Of a stretch of DNA of 10,566 nt, positions 1-5,994 are shown piece after piece. Numbering within the stretch: the first letter of the stretch is position 1; every line of letters starts with the position of its first letter. The stretch spans positions 1-10,566 of the forward strand of contig JAJPDY010000020.1 of the NCBI GenBank assembly GCA_023252395.1. The letters are read 5' to 3'. Source of the stretch: Nitrososphaera sp. Its GTDB lineage: Archaea > Thermoproteota > Nitrososphaeria > Nitrososphaerales > Nitrososphaeraceae. The translations under genes were made by a program, and so were the position numbers. The notes beneath the pieces are model-generated. The model had not been told where the DNA came from and did not search any database. It saw nothing but the letters and a program-made list of their open reading frames with translations.

Positions 1-705
1 AATGTGATAATTGATCAGGACGCGGAAGTAGAAGAAGGGACGGTGCTTGATGCGAGAAACGGGGGGATATACATAGGCCCGGAGGCGCACGTCGCCCCAA
101 GCAGGATAGCCGGCCCGGCATACATTGGCGGCAAGACACAGGTAAAGCAGTTTTCGATAATCGAGTCGAGCTACGTTGGATACAACTGCAGAGTTGCCGG
201 CGAAATTGAACATTCCATAATTTCTGACCACACCAACAAGGCGCACGCAGGCTTTATTGGGCACTCGTACGTGGGCGAATGGGTCAACGTCGGCGCCATG
301 ACCACGACTTCTGACCTCAAGATGACTTATGGAAGCATCAAGATGAATTCTGCCGCAGGCAAGAAAGTTGACACGGGCCAGAACAAGATAGGATCGTTTC
401 TTGCAGACATGTCCAAAACGTCGATCGGTACGCTAATTTACAGTGGCAGGCGGATTGGCGTTTCTTCGCACCTGCACGGCCTTGTGGCGCAGGACGTGCC
501 AAGCTTTACCATCTATGGAAGCAGCATCGGCGCAAAGAACGCAGAATTGGAGCTTCATTCCGCCATAGAGACTCAGAGAAAAATGATGTCAAGGCGCGGC
601 CAGGCGATGAGCAAAGTCTATGAACAAATGATAAAGGACATCTTTGCCATGACTTTTGCTGATCGCAAGCGCGCCGGCGTACGCAAATCCAAGTTTGCAA
701 TGTAG
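1..705 (+). CDS. GlmU-like sugar-1-phosphate nucleotidyltransferase/acyltransferase, C-terminal part (5' end outside window)
   Basis: Partial gene: the frame is open at the first base, so the true start lies upstream. The 234 visible residues are a left-handed beta-helix made of irregular hexapeptide repeats, with short I/V-G-x-x-A/T turns in the first 60 residues. After that comes a segment with HSIISDHTNKAHAGFIGHSY and then GEWVNVGAMTTTSDLK. This His/Asn/Gly-rich stretch is characteristic of the alternative GlmU family, which pairs an N-terminal nucleotidyltransferase with a C-terminal acyltransferase helix. By family knowledge the whole protein would make UDP-N-acetylglucosamine or a related NDP-sugar in the cytoplasm. 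The nucleotidyltransferase domain is not visible, so the substrate is inferred. The C-terminal 40 residues are helical and basic. The TAG stop directly abuts the stop of the convergent epimerase gene. A stand-alone acyltransferase is the main alternative. Confidence 0.8.
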   Translation, partial: NVIIDQDAEVEEGTVLDARNGGIYIGPEAHVAPSRIAGPAYIGGKTQVKQFSIIESSYVGYNCRVAGEIEHSIISDHTNKAHAGFIGHSYVGEWVNVGAMTTTSDLKMTYGSIKMNSAAGKKVDTGQNKIGSFLADMSKTSIGTLIYSGRRIGVSSHLHGLVAQDVPSFTIYGSSIGAKNAELELHSAIETQRKMMSRRGQAMSKVYEQMIKDIFAMTFADRKRAGVRKSKFAM

Positions 706-2166
706 TTACAGGTAGTCTAGACCCTGCTTTTCCTTCCAGAGACCGAGCCTCTGGTGGAGCCAAGGGTAAAAGTTGGCGTCGCCGTTTTCAAATTCTTTTT
801 TGATTATTCTGATGATGTTCTTTGACACCTGGCCCGGCCTGCCATAGATCTGCTTTTTCTTTCTCAGCCTCATGCCAAGGCCGCTGCCCCTGTCATACGC
901 TTCGTTGACCATTGAAGATATCCAGCAAGGGCTCAGTGGCGGGACAAGCACGTTGCTTTTTGCATCAAAAATCGTTTCTGGCCTGTCGGTGTTGAGCCTA
1001 ACGGTAAGCGATACTACCTTTGGGAAGTATAGCAGCTCTTCCTGCATCGATCCCGAGTCAGTCATTTCTGCCCAGCATCGGCCGCTGTCAAGGAATTCAA
1101 TGACGTTGGCATACTCTTTCCATAGCGGAGTTATCAAGAATTTGTCGGGGTGTTCCTCTGCCAAGTTCTGCAGCTTGGATTCCAAATTATACTGCTTAAG
1201 CGCCGACGCAGTAGCGTTTAGCATCACCAGAACCACCTTCTTGTCAGTGTTCTTTACAAGATCGACTAGCCCGCCAATTATCGAAGTAAAGCGCCTCTGA
1301 GTCAGGTTTTCGCGCCGGTGTATGTCCATCCTTATCCACTCCCCGCTCTCCAGCTTGGGGTACAGGTCAAACACGCTCTGGCGCGGCTTTTGCTTTCTCT
1401 TCTGAGCTATTGCGTCGACTACAGAGTTGCCAACCACGTAAACAAAATCCTCAGGGTATCCTTCCCGCACAAGGTTATCCTTATTCAGCTGAGTTGGGGC
1501 AAAGAAGAACTGCGTCCCGGCGGAGCATATCCAAGTGTCGATCTGCTCGGGAAACGGCTCTTCCCTTGCCAAGAACCACTTGCCGTCAAACTGGCTGCTG
1601 ATGAATTTCTGAATGTCTGATTTTGTCGGGTCCTTGCCTACCTTTAGGCGCTTTATCGCCTCTGGGCTCATGGATCTGAGGCCCGCCTCATTCTGCCCCA
1701 CCTTTTGCCCCATGCCAAAGACCCATGCAAGCGGGGCAATGCCTGCCACCAGCGTATCGCCATGGACTATGGGAAGAAGCGGCTCGCTTCCAAACTGCTT
1801 TCTACAGTGCCGGCCAAACGAGCCGAACTTTATTATCAGCTCGCTTGCTTTTTCCATCAAGTCGCCCCGGATCTGGAGGTTGCAGCCGACAAATTCTTGG
1901 AGGTTGAATTCTTCGATTCCAAACCCAAGGACGTCGTCAAAGTGCTGTCCCGTGTTGATTACAAACACTGGCAGACCCTCCTTTGCAGCTTCCAGTACAA
2001 GTGGCGCCTGCTTGTAAAAGTCCGGCTTTGTGCCAGTCACTATTGAAAGCACAGGGCTTTTTTCCTTCCGCGCCTTGTCAAAAACAGATTGTAGGTTGCC
2101 CGATATTTTGATTGGAAGCAGGTTCCGGGACACTTCAATCTCGTTGATGTTGTTTGCTTTGCTCAA
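706..2166 (-). CDS. UDP-N-acetylglucosamine 2-epimerase family protein (WecB-like, extended)
   Basis: 486 residues, non-hydrolysing UDP-GlcNAc 2-epimerase fold (two Rossmann domains). Family motifs in order: SIVTGTKPDF near 41-50, INTGQHFD near 70-77, VHGDT at 134-138, NEAGLRS at 159-165, VGN near 245-247, HRREN at 283-287, TDSGSMQEE at 369-377 and DRPE at 394-397. The Asp of HGDT, the Glu of NEAGLR and the His of HRRE correspond to catalytic residues in bacterial WecB, so activity is plausible. It would interconvert UDP-GlcNAc and UDP-ManNAc in the cytoplasm for surface polysaccharide or N-glycan synthesis. The protein is about 100 residues longer than typical WecB. The extra length is an N-terminal lead, an insertion at about 175-215 and a longer C-terminal tail. 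The start is TTG, overlapping the upstream gene's TGA by 4 bases (TTGA). An internal in-frame GTG a few codons later is an alternative start. The exact substrate is not proven. Confidence 0.85.
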   Translation of the reverse strand: MSKANNINEIEVSRNLLPIKISGNLQSVFDKARKEKSPVLSIVTGTKPDFYKQAPLVLEAAKEGLPVFVINTGQHFDDVLGFGIEEFNLQEFVGCNLQIRGDLMEKASELIIKFGSFGRHCRKQFGSEPLLPIVHGDTLVAGIAPLAWVFGMGQKVGQNEAGLRSMSPEAIKRLKVGKDPTKSDIQKFISSQFDGKWFLAREEPFPEQIDTWICSAGTQFFFAPTQLNKDNLVREGYPEDFVYVVGNSVVDAIAQKRKQKPRQSVFDLYPKLESGEWIRMDIHRRENLTQRRFTSIIGGLVDLVKNTDKKVVLVMLNATASALKQYNLESKLQNLAEEHPDKFLITPLWKEYANVIEFLDSGRCWAEMTDSGSMQEELLYFPKVVSLTVRLNTDRPETIFDAKSNVLVPPLSPCWISSMVNEAYDRGSGLGMRLRKKKQIYGRPGQVSKNIIRIIKKEFENGDANFYPWLHQRLGLWKEKQGLDYL

Positions 2167-2612
2167 CGGAGATCATCCAAGTCGGTATGGGCAAACTTTT
2201 TCCGGGACATGGCGACAAGGTATCCGCCTGCTGCCACCACGCCTGCGCCAGCTACCATAAAGATGTAGGGCACCGAGTCTATGCCGCCAACAATATACTG
2301 CCGCTGTATGTGCGGAACCATTGTAGTTCCAACAGCCATGCCCACAATCATTACAATGCCTGCAGCTATTATAATCAGGCCGGCTGGTTTGTCGCCATGC
2401 GTTCTGGAATTAAAGAATACAAAGCCGACAAGCACTAGGCATGGAATGGCCGAGATGAAAATTTCCTGGTAAAGGAGGGCGCCGGGGTCCACTACACGGT
2501 CAGGACCTTCTCCATTTGGCCCTATGAGAAAGTTGTAAAATGATAGCAAGATGGTAACAAACATGACAGACAGCCCGAGGGCGGCAATTGAAGTCCAAGT
2601 TTCAAGCTTCAT
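2163..2612 (-). CDS. Four-helix membrane protein of unknown function
   Basis: 149 residues from an ATG at 2612. The frame stays open further upstream, but that extension would run into the galT-like gene. A box A-like TAATTAAA about 30 nt before 2612 supports the shorter start. Four hydrophobic helices are visible, at roughly residues 8-30, 48-67, 77-98 and 113-135. Between helices 1 and 2 lies a polar loop with GPNGEGPDR, between 2 and 3 a short NSRTHGDK loop, and the tail is polar with a basic SRKK followed by acidic residues. There is no cleavable signal peptide and no recognisable enzymatic motif. It sits between the GalT-like gene and the epimerase gene, with a 4-base overlap onto the latter, so translational coupling with the epimerase is likely. 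A link to surface-glycan metabolism is suggested only by position. Family not recognised. Confidence 0.8.
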   Translation of the reverse strand: MKLETWTSIAALGLSVMFVTILLSFYNFLIGPNGEGPDRVVDPGALLYQEIFISAIPCLVLVGFVFFNSRTHGDKPAGLIIIAAGIVMIVGMAVGTTMVPHIQRQYIVGGIDSVPYIFMVAGAGVVAAGGYLVAMSRKKFAHTDLDDLR

Positions 2613-2638
2613 TGCTACAGCTCTATCTTTGTGGTTGG

Positions 2639-2646
2639 TAATTAAA
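2639..2646 (-). promoter_or_regulatory. Candidate box A for the four-helix membrane protein gene
   Basis: Minus-strand TTTAATTA is centred about 30 nt before the ATG at 2612, in the 44-nt gap after the GalT-like gene. It suggests the membrane-protein and epimerase genes can be transcribed without galT. Confidence 0.45.
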
Positions 2647-2656
2647 TCATGTGGTC

Positions 2657-3715
2657 TCAGTCTATGCCCATGAGACCGCCAAATTCTTTCCTGCATGCAG
2701 AACCTAGTATTTCAGCAGACTTTTCAGGCCGGATGTTGTTTACATAAACTCCAAAGCCCCGCTCAAGGCCAGACCACGTGCCAAGCTGAGGGTACACCTC
2801 GATATGCCAGTGGATCTGCCGGCTGTTCTTTTTCTCCGGCGACAGGTGAAATACCAGATTAAAGGGCGCGTCTTTGAGCACCTTTGACATGCCGCCAAGA
2901 GTTGCCCTGAGCATCAGCGCAAGGTCGTTTATCTCCTTCTGGGTTATCTTTGAAAATGAAGTGATGTGCCTCTTTGGATATATCCAGAATTCGTAAGGGT
3001 ATGTTGGGGCCCAAGGGCAGAATGCAAGAAAGCTATCGGTAGCCAGAATTTGCCGCGGACCGCTTGATTCCACGGCGATGACGTTGCACGCAGGGCAGTT
3101 GCCGTTCTCGTTCATGAACCTGTGCGAGCCTTCAGCCTCCATTTCAATTACCGGCGGTATCGTAGAGAATGTGACAATGTGGAGGTGGGGGTGCGCTACT
3201 TGGGCGCCTGCGCCTGCGCCGCTGTTGATATAGATTGAGACATAGGTCACGCTCTTTTGCGTGTAGAGCCACCTTACGCGGTCCTGTATTACGACAAGCA
3301 CGTTACCCCACTGCTCGACTGACATTTGCGAGAGGCTCTGCTTGTGATCTGGCGACGCTACTACTATCTGGTGGTAGCCATAGGCCGGCTCGCTGTACAG
3401 CGGCTTGTCGCTATAGCTTGCAGAAGAGCTGGTTGCCACCACAGGAGTCTTGCTTTGAAAAACCCTAACAGACCAGTCGTCTATTATGCTGTCTTCGCTG
3501 TCTGAGAGGCGCTGGAGCATGCCGTCTTTGACGACAAGCGCGAGTAGCGCCGGCTCGGTCATTGATTCATTGCCGGGACAGTAGGGGCATTTGTCATTGC
3601 CCGATGGCGGCTTGTTGTCAGTCACCTGATCCGCGGCAGGCACGACAACAAATTTGTCAAGAACATAATCTTTGCGCAGGTCTCCCAAATCCTTCAGCCT
3701 GAAAAACTGCCTCAT
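2657..3715 (-). CDS. GalT-family HIT nucleotidyltransferase (galactose-1-phosphate uridylyltransferase-like)
   Basis: 352 residues, full length for archaeal GalT-like proteins, starting at ATG. Two tandem HIT-fold halves are visible. The first zinc site would use C43 and C46 (CPYC), H115 (GYH) and H175. The second has C207 and C210 (CPAC), H250 (YPKRH) and H302 or H304 (IHWHIEVYP). This two-zinc layout resembles plant ADP-glucose phosphorylase-type members as well as GalT. The nucleophile is expected at H177 in HPHLH. GalT and related transferases normally have Gln where this protein has H179. Family chemistry is transfer of a nucleotidyl group between a nucleotide-sugar and a sugar phosphate (or phosphate) through a His-nucleotide intermediate, in the cytoplasm. 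The neighbours are sugar-nucleotide genes, which fits. The GalT reaction itself is inferred; ADP-glucose phosphorylase or another HIT transferase is possible. Confidence 0.82.
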   Translation of the reverse strand: MRQFFRLKDLGDLRKDYVLDKFVVVPAADQVTDNKPPSGNDKCPYCPGNESMTEPALLALVVKDGMLQRLSDSEDSIIDDWSVRVFQSKTPVVATSSSASYSDKPLYSEPAYGYHQIVVASPDHKQSLSQMSVEQWGNVLVVIQDRVRWLYTQKSVTYVSIYINSGAGAGAQVAHPHLHIVTFSTIPPVIEMEAEGSHRFMNENGNCPACNVIAVESSGPRQILATDSFLAFCPWAPTYPYEFWIYPKRHITSFSKITQKEINDLALMLRATLGGMSKVLKDAPFNLVFHLSPEKKNSRQIHWHIEVYPQLGTWSGLERGFGVYVNNIRPEKSAEILGSACRKEFGGLMGID

Positions 3716-3741
3716 TGCTTTTAATTAAAGGTTCTGTAAGT

Positions 3742-3879
3742 TTAGTTGCCAAGCGAAAACTCAAAAGCTTGCATACACCGTTTGCAGATGTATTTTCCGT
3801 ACCTTGCCGCTCCAAAATCCTCGGTCTTGCTGCCAGAATCATCAAGTACAATGCGCTCGCAGTAGGTGCATTGCTCCAA
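3742..3879 (-). CDS. Small zinc-knuckle protein (45 aa)
   Basis: A short reading frame of 45 residues starting at TTG, in a different frame from the longer spurious frames over the same DNA. It begins MEQCTYCERIV and later has YICKRCMQAFEFSLGN before TAA. The four cysteines, C4, C7, C32 and C35, form a CxxC-x24-CxxC zinc-ribbon-like pattern with a hydrophobic/aromatic end, typical of small archaeal zinc proteins. Support for expression is a box A-like TTTAATA (on the minus strand) centred 27 nt upstream of the TTG, the spacing expected for a leaderless transcript. A further in-frame TTG at 3921 would add 14 residues but would lie upstream of that box. The stop is 26 nt before the GalT-like gene, for which I find no clear box, so the two may share a transcript. 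Function unknown; nucleic-acid or protein binding is only a guess from the fold type. Confidence 0.62.
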   Translation of the reverse strand: MEQCTYCERIVLDDSGSKTEDFGAARYGKYICKRCMQAFEFSLGN

Positions 3880-3899
3880 TACAGGATAATTTGGTTGCC

Positions 3900-3912
3900 T
3901 GCTATTAAAGTA
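3900..3912 (-). promoter_or_regulatory. Candidate box A for the small zinc-knuckle gene
   Basis: The minus-strand TTTAATA (core 3903-3909) is centred about 27 nt before the TTG at 3879, matching archaeal TATA-box placement for a leaderless mRNA. Assigned by sequence and spacing only. Confidence 0.45.
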
Positions 3913-3918
3913 GACAAG

Positions 3919-3926
3919 CAATTAAG
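3919..3926 (+). promoter_or_regulatory. Candidate box A for the gene at 3949
   Basis: CAATTAAG is centred about 26 nt before the TTG start at 3949. It lies only about 16 nt from the oppositely oriented box of the divergent zinc-knuckle gene, so the two promoters share the 69-bp gap at 3880-3948. Confidence 0.4.
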
Positions 3927-3948
3927 CTGCCTTGTTGTTTAACCACCA

Positions 3949-4275
3949 TTGCCACTAGACAGAGATATCAAAGAGCTCTTAGAAACCGTGATCGAGAACG
4001 ACCTGACAGCCCCAAAGGTTCCCAAAAAACGCGTCCCAAAGCTGAAAAGAGTCTGGAAATGCGACCACGCCCACGATTTCCTCTACGGCCACAGGGCAGG
4101 CTATTACAAAGGCTTGGCGGAAGGGCTCGTGCTTGAGCGGCACAAGCGCGAGCTTACAGAAGATGAAGATAATGAGATATTTGAGATCATAGAGCCGTAC
4201 ACAAGAGGTCTGCGGCAATACTTTGCATACTATAAGGAAAAGCGGCGCACGAGAAGACACAAACCTGCTATCTAA
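3949..4275 (+). CDS. Charged hypothetical protein (108 aa)
   Basis: 108 residues from a TTG start with a well-spaced upstream A/T box. The N-terminal 20 residues look like an acidic amphipathic helix (IKELLETVIEND). Next comes a Lys/Pro-rich linker at about 23-35 (KVPKKRVPKLKR), then WKCDHAHDFLYGHRAGYYKG with one Cys and three His residues within about 11 positions. An acidic stretch (ELTEDEDNEIFEI) and a basic C-terminal tail (KEKRRTRRHK) follow. There is no signal peptide or membrane helix, so it should be cytoplasmic. I do not recognise the family. The basic segments would suit nucleic-acid or ribosome contact, but that is inference. It is followed by the phosphoglycerate mutase gene on the same strand after a 45-nt gap with its own candidate promoter, so co-transcription is not required. 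Confidence 0.75.
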   Translation: MPLDRDIKELLETVIENDLTAPKVPKKRVPKLKRVWKCDHAHDFLYGHRAGYYKGLAEGLVLERHKRELTEDEDNEIFEIIEPYTRGLRQYFAYYKEKRRTRRHKPAI

Positions 4276-4290
4276 CCTTATCTCACAAAA

Positions 4291-4298
4291 AATAAATT
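4291..4298 (+). promoter_or_regulatory. Candidate box A for apgM
   Basis: AATAAATT is centred about 26 nt before the GTG at 4321. This placement favours 4321 over the in-frame TTG at 4297, which lies at the box itself. Confidence 0.45.
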
Positions 4299-4320
4299 GA
4301 TCGGGGCTGCTTCCGTCGCT

Positions 4321-5589
4321 GTGAAAGACGTAAGAATAGTGTATGTTTTGCTTGACGGGATAGGAGACCTTCCCCATCCCTCATTGAATGATTTAACTCC
4401 ACTTGAGGCGGCGTATACGCCAAACCTTGACATGCTGGCAAGAACCGGCGCGATGGGCAGGGTCATAAGCGTCGGAAAGGGAATAGCGCCACAGTCAGAC
4501 ATTGCAGTATTTAACATGCTGGGCTACAGCTTCAAGGACGGAAGCTATGTCGGCAGGGGCGTGATAGAGTCTATTGGCTGCAACATTGACTTTCGCGACG
4601 GCGACCTTGCGCTCAGGGGCAACTTTGCAACTGTCGATGACAAGTTAAAGATTGTTGACAGGCGCGCCGGCAGGATAATCAGCCCAGAGGAGGCAAAAGC
4701 TGTCTGCAACACCCTGCGCGACAGCATAAAGTTCAGCGACAAGGACGCTTCTGTGGCGCTAGAGCCCACAGTCGCCCACCGCGTCGTGATAAGGCTCAGA
4801 CATGCAAAAATGAAGCTGTCAGACAAGATAACAAACACTGATCCTGCATATGACAAGGTTGACGGCATGGGCATTGCAAAGTCAACCATTGGCGACATGT
4901 ACGTGCAAAAATCAGAAGCGCAGGAAGATACCGAGCAGGCAAGAGTTGCTGCAAAAATGCTAAATGAATTCACCGCGCAAGTCGTGCAACTTTTGCGCGA
5001 CCACCCAGTCAACAAGGAAAGGATGGCTACAGGTAAAAGGCCAATGAACTGCATTCTTGCTCGTGACTCGGGCAACAGGTACCCAAGTGTTGAGCCCATC
5101 AACAAAAAGCACGGCATCGAAGTTGGGTGTATAGTTGACATGCCAGTTGAGATCGGTATTTCTAAAGTCCTCAACATGAAGATGTTCAAAGGAGGCGACA
5201 TCAATGACTACGAAGAGAAGGCAAGAGTTGCTGCAAAAAGCCTAGACAAGGTCAATGCCGTATACGTCCACATCAAAGGCCCCGATGAATTCGGGCATGA
5301 CGGCGACGCAAGGGGCAAAAAGAAAAACATTGAAGACATTGACAGGCGATTCTTTGGAACCCTCATGCAGGAGCTGAAAAAGGACACTGTAATAGTAGTT
5401 TCTGGCGACCACTCTACTCCATGTGTAAAAAAAGGCCACAGTGACGACCCGGTGCCCTTGCTTGTATCAGGCAGCAAGATCGAGCAGGATGGAAGCGCAA
5501 GGTTTACAGAAAACTACGGCAAGCGCGGAAGGCTCGGGCTCTTGATGGGCGCAGATGTTCTCCCAGCCGCTATCAAGATGGTAGGCTAG
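4321..5589 (+). CDS. apgM: 2,3-bisphosphoglycerate-independent phosphoglycerate mutase, archaeal type
   Basis: 422 residues, normal for archaeal iPGM. It interconverts 3-phosphoglycerate and 2-phosphoglycerate in glycolysis/gluconeogenesis, in the cytoplasm. It belongs to the alkaline phosphatase-like metalloenzyme superfamily. Metal-binding and catalytic elements are present: LLDGIGD near 10-16 (D12), the phosphorylatable Ser S59 in GIAPQSD, D322 and H326 in KGPDEFGHDGD, D363 and H364 in VSGDHSTP, and H373 in KKGHSDDP. The segment NCILARDSG at about 243-251 is also typical of the family. I chose the GTG at 4321, giving MKDVRIVYVLLDG, because homologues start just before the first metal motif and a box A lies 26 nt upstream. 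The TTG at 4297 would add eight residues. In an autotrophic ammonia oxidiser the enzyme would mainly serve gluconeogenesis, which depends on the lineage inference. Confidence 0.95.
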   Translation: MKDVRIVYVLLDGIGDLPHPSLNDLTPLEAAYTPNLDMLARTGAMGRVISVGKGIAPQSDIAVFNMLGYSFKDGSYVGRGVIESIGCNIDFRDGDLALRGNFATVDDKLKIVDRRAGRIISPEEAKAVCNTLRDSIKFSDKDASVALEPTVAHRVVIRLRHAKMKLSDKITNTDPAYDKVDGMGIAKSTIGDMYVQKSEAQEDTEQARVAAKMLNEFTAQVVQLLRDHPVNKERMATGKRPMNCILARDSGNRYPSVEPINKKHGIEVGCIVDMPVEIGISKVLNMKMFKGGDINDYEEKARVAAKSLDKVNAVYVHIKGPDEFGHDGDARGKKKNIEDIDRRFFGTLMQELKKDTVIVVSGDHSTPCVKKGHSDDPVPLLVSGSKIEQDGSARFTENYGKRGRLGLLMGADVLPAAIKMVG

Positions 5590-5592
5590 AGC

Positions 5593-5730
5593 ATGTGGAT
5601 TTTTGCGATATTGCCAGAAGGAAGCGTGAGAAACGAAACAACTTTTTTCATCCTGCTTGGCGGTCTTGCAGCGCTCATTGGCGCGGCTCTGTACTTGAGG
5701 CTTAGAAGAAGAGGAAAAGAAGAGCAGTAA
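5593..5730 (+). CDS. Small single-helix membrane protein (45 aa)
   Basis: A 45-residue frame from ATG to TAA, 3 nt after the apgM stop. It starts MWIFAILPEGSVRNET, has one hydrophobic helix at about residues 17-36 (rich in Gly, Ala and Leu) and ends in a strongly basic tail, RLRRRGKEEQ. By the positive-inside rule the tail should be cytoplasmic with the N-terminus outside. No separate promoter is evident, so it is probably read through from apgM. The reading frame ends exactly where the convergent zinc-ribbon gene ends (stops at 5728-5730 and 5731-5733). That exact packing, the clear membrane-protein composition and the lack of any other gene here argue that it is real. Function unknown; small bitopic proteins like this often attach to larger membrane complexes, but nothing here names a partner. 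Confidence 0.6.
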   Translation: MWIFAILPEGSVRNETTFFILLGGLAALIGAALYLRLRRRGKEEQ

Positions 5731-5949
5731 CTATATTGGCGCTATCACGTACAGGCTTGAGACTAGGCCGATGAGTGTTCCTACTACAGAAGCAGCTGTA
5801 GATGATTCAGGTCTTGATGATGGATGGTAGGTATGCACTGACCTGTCATTTTCTTTTTCGCAGGCGCCGCACTTCCATAGCACCGCTTCGTTACAGTCAG
5901 GGCAGTACTCTTCTGCAGCCATTTCACTTCCGCATGCTCTACACAGCAT
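5731..5949 (-). CDS. Double zinc-ribbon protein with C-terminal membrane anchor
   Basis: 72 residues from the ATG at 5949. The start codon is followed by MLCRACGSEM, and an A/T box centred at about 5979 sits 30 nt upstream. An upstream TTG at 5985 would add 12 residues but overlaps that box region. Two metal sites are suggested: C3, C6, C16 and C19 (CRAC, CPDC), then C27, C30, H39 and H42 (CGAC, HTYH). After a Ser/Pro-rich linker, residues about 53-70 (VVGTLIGLVSSLYVIAPI) form a single C-terminal hydrophobic helix, so the protein looks tail-anchored with its zinc domain in the cytoplasm. It follows the TFB gene by 45 nt on the same strand. Whether it relates to transcription is unknown. Zinc-ribbon plus membrane helix is a common layout for small archaeal proteins of unassigned role. 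Confidence 0.8.
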   Translation of the reverse strand: MLCRACGSEMAAEEYCPDCNEAVLWKCGACEKENDRSVHTYHPSSRPESSTAASVVGTLIGLVSSLYVIAPI

Positions 5950-5975
5950 ATACTGCTCGTTAATGGTCAGACCCC

Positions 5976-5982
5976 TTTTTAA
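5976..5982 (-). promoter_or_regulatory. Candidate box A for the membrane-anchored zinc-ribbon gene
   Basis: Minus-strand TTAAAAA centred about 30 nt before the ATG at 5949, in the gap after tfb. Confidence 0.35.
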
Positions 5983-5994
5983 CAATTATCTTTT

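Noticed and set aside
872..2046. Several + strand open frames of 60-142 codons
   Set aside because: All lie antisense to the epimerase gene, whose family motifs run through the whole region.
2613..2696. N-terminal extension of the four-helix protein up to 2696
   Set aside because: It overlaps the GalT-like coding end, is charged rather than membrane-like, and lies upstream of the candidate promoter at 2639-2646.
3657..3942. Two frames over the gap before the GalT-like gene (86 codons on -, 75 codons on +)
   Set aside because: Neither has recognisable features or a matching promoter. A third frame with two CxxC pairs and a well-spaced box A explains the region better.
4297..4320. TTG start for apgM giving eight more residues
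   Set aside because: The TTG lies at the candidate box A; the GTG at 4321 has correct spacing and gives the family's usual N-terminus.
4545..5204. Minus-strand open frame of 219 codons
   Set aside because: Antisense to apgM, whose catalytic motifs are intact. The translation is Ser/Leu-rich, as expected from a shadow frame.
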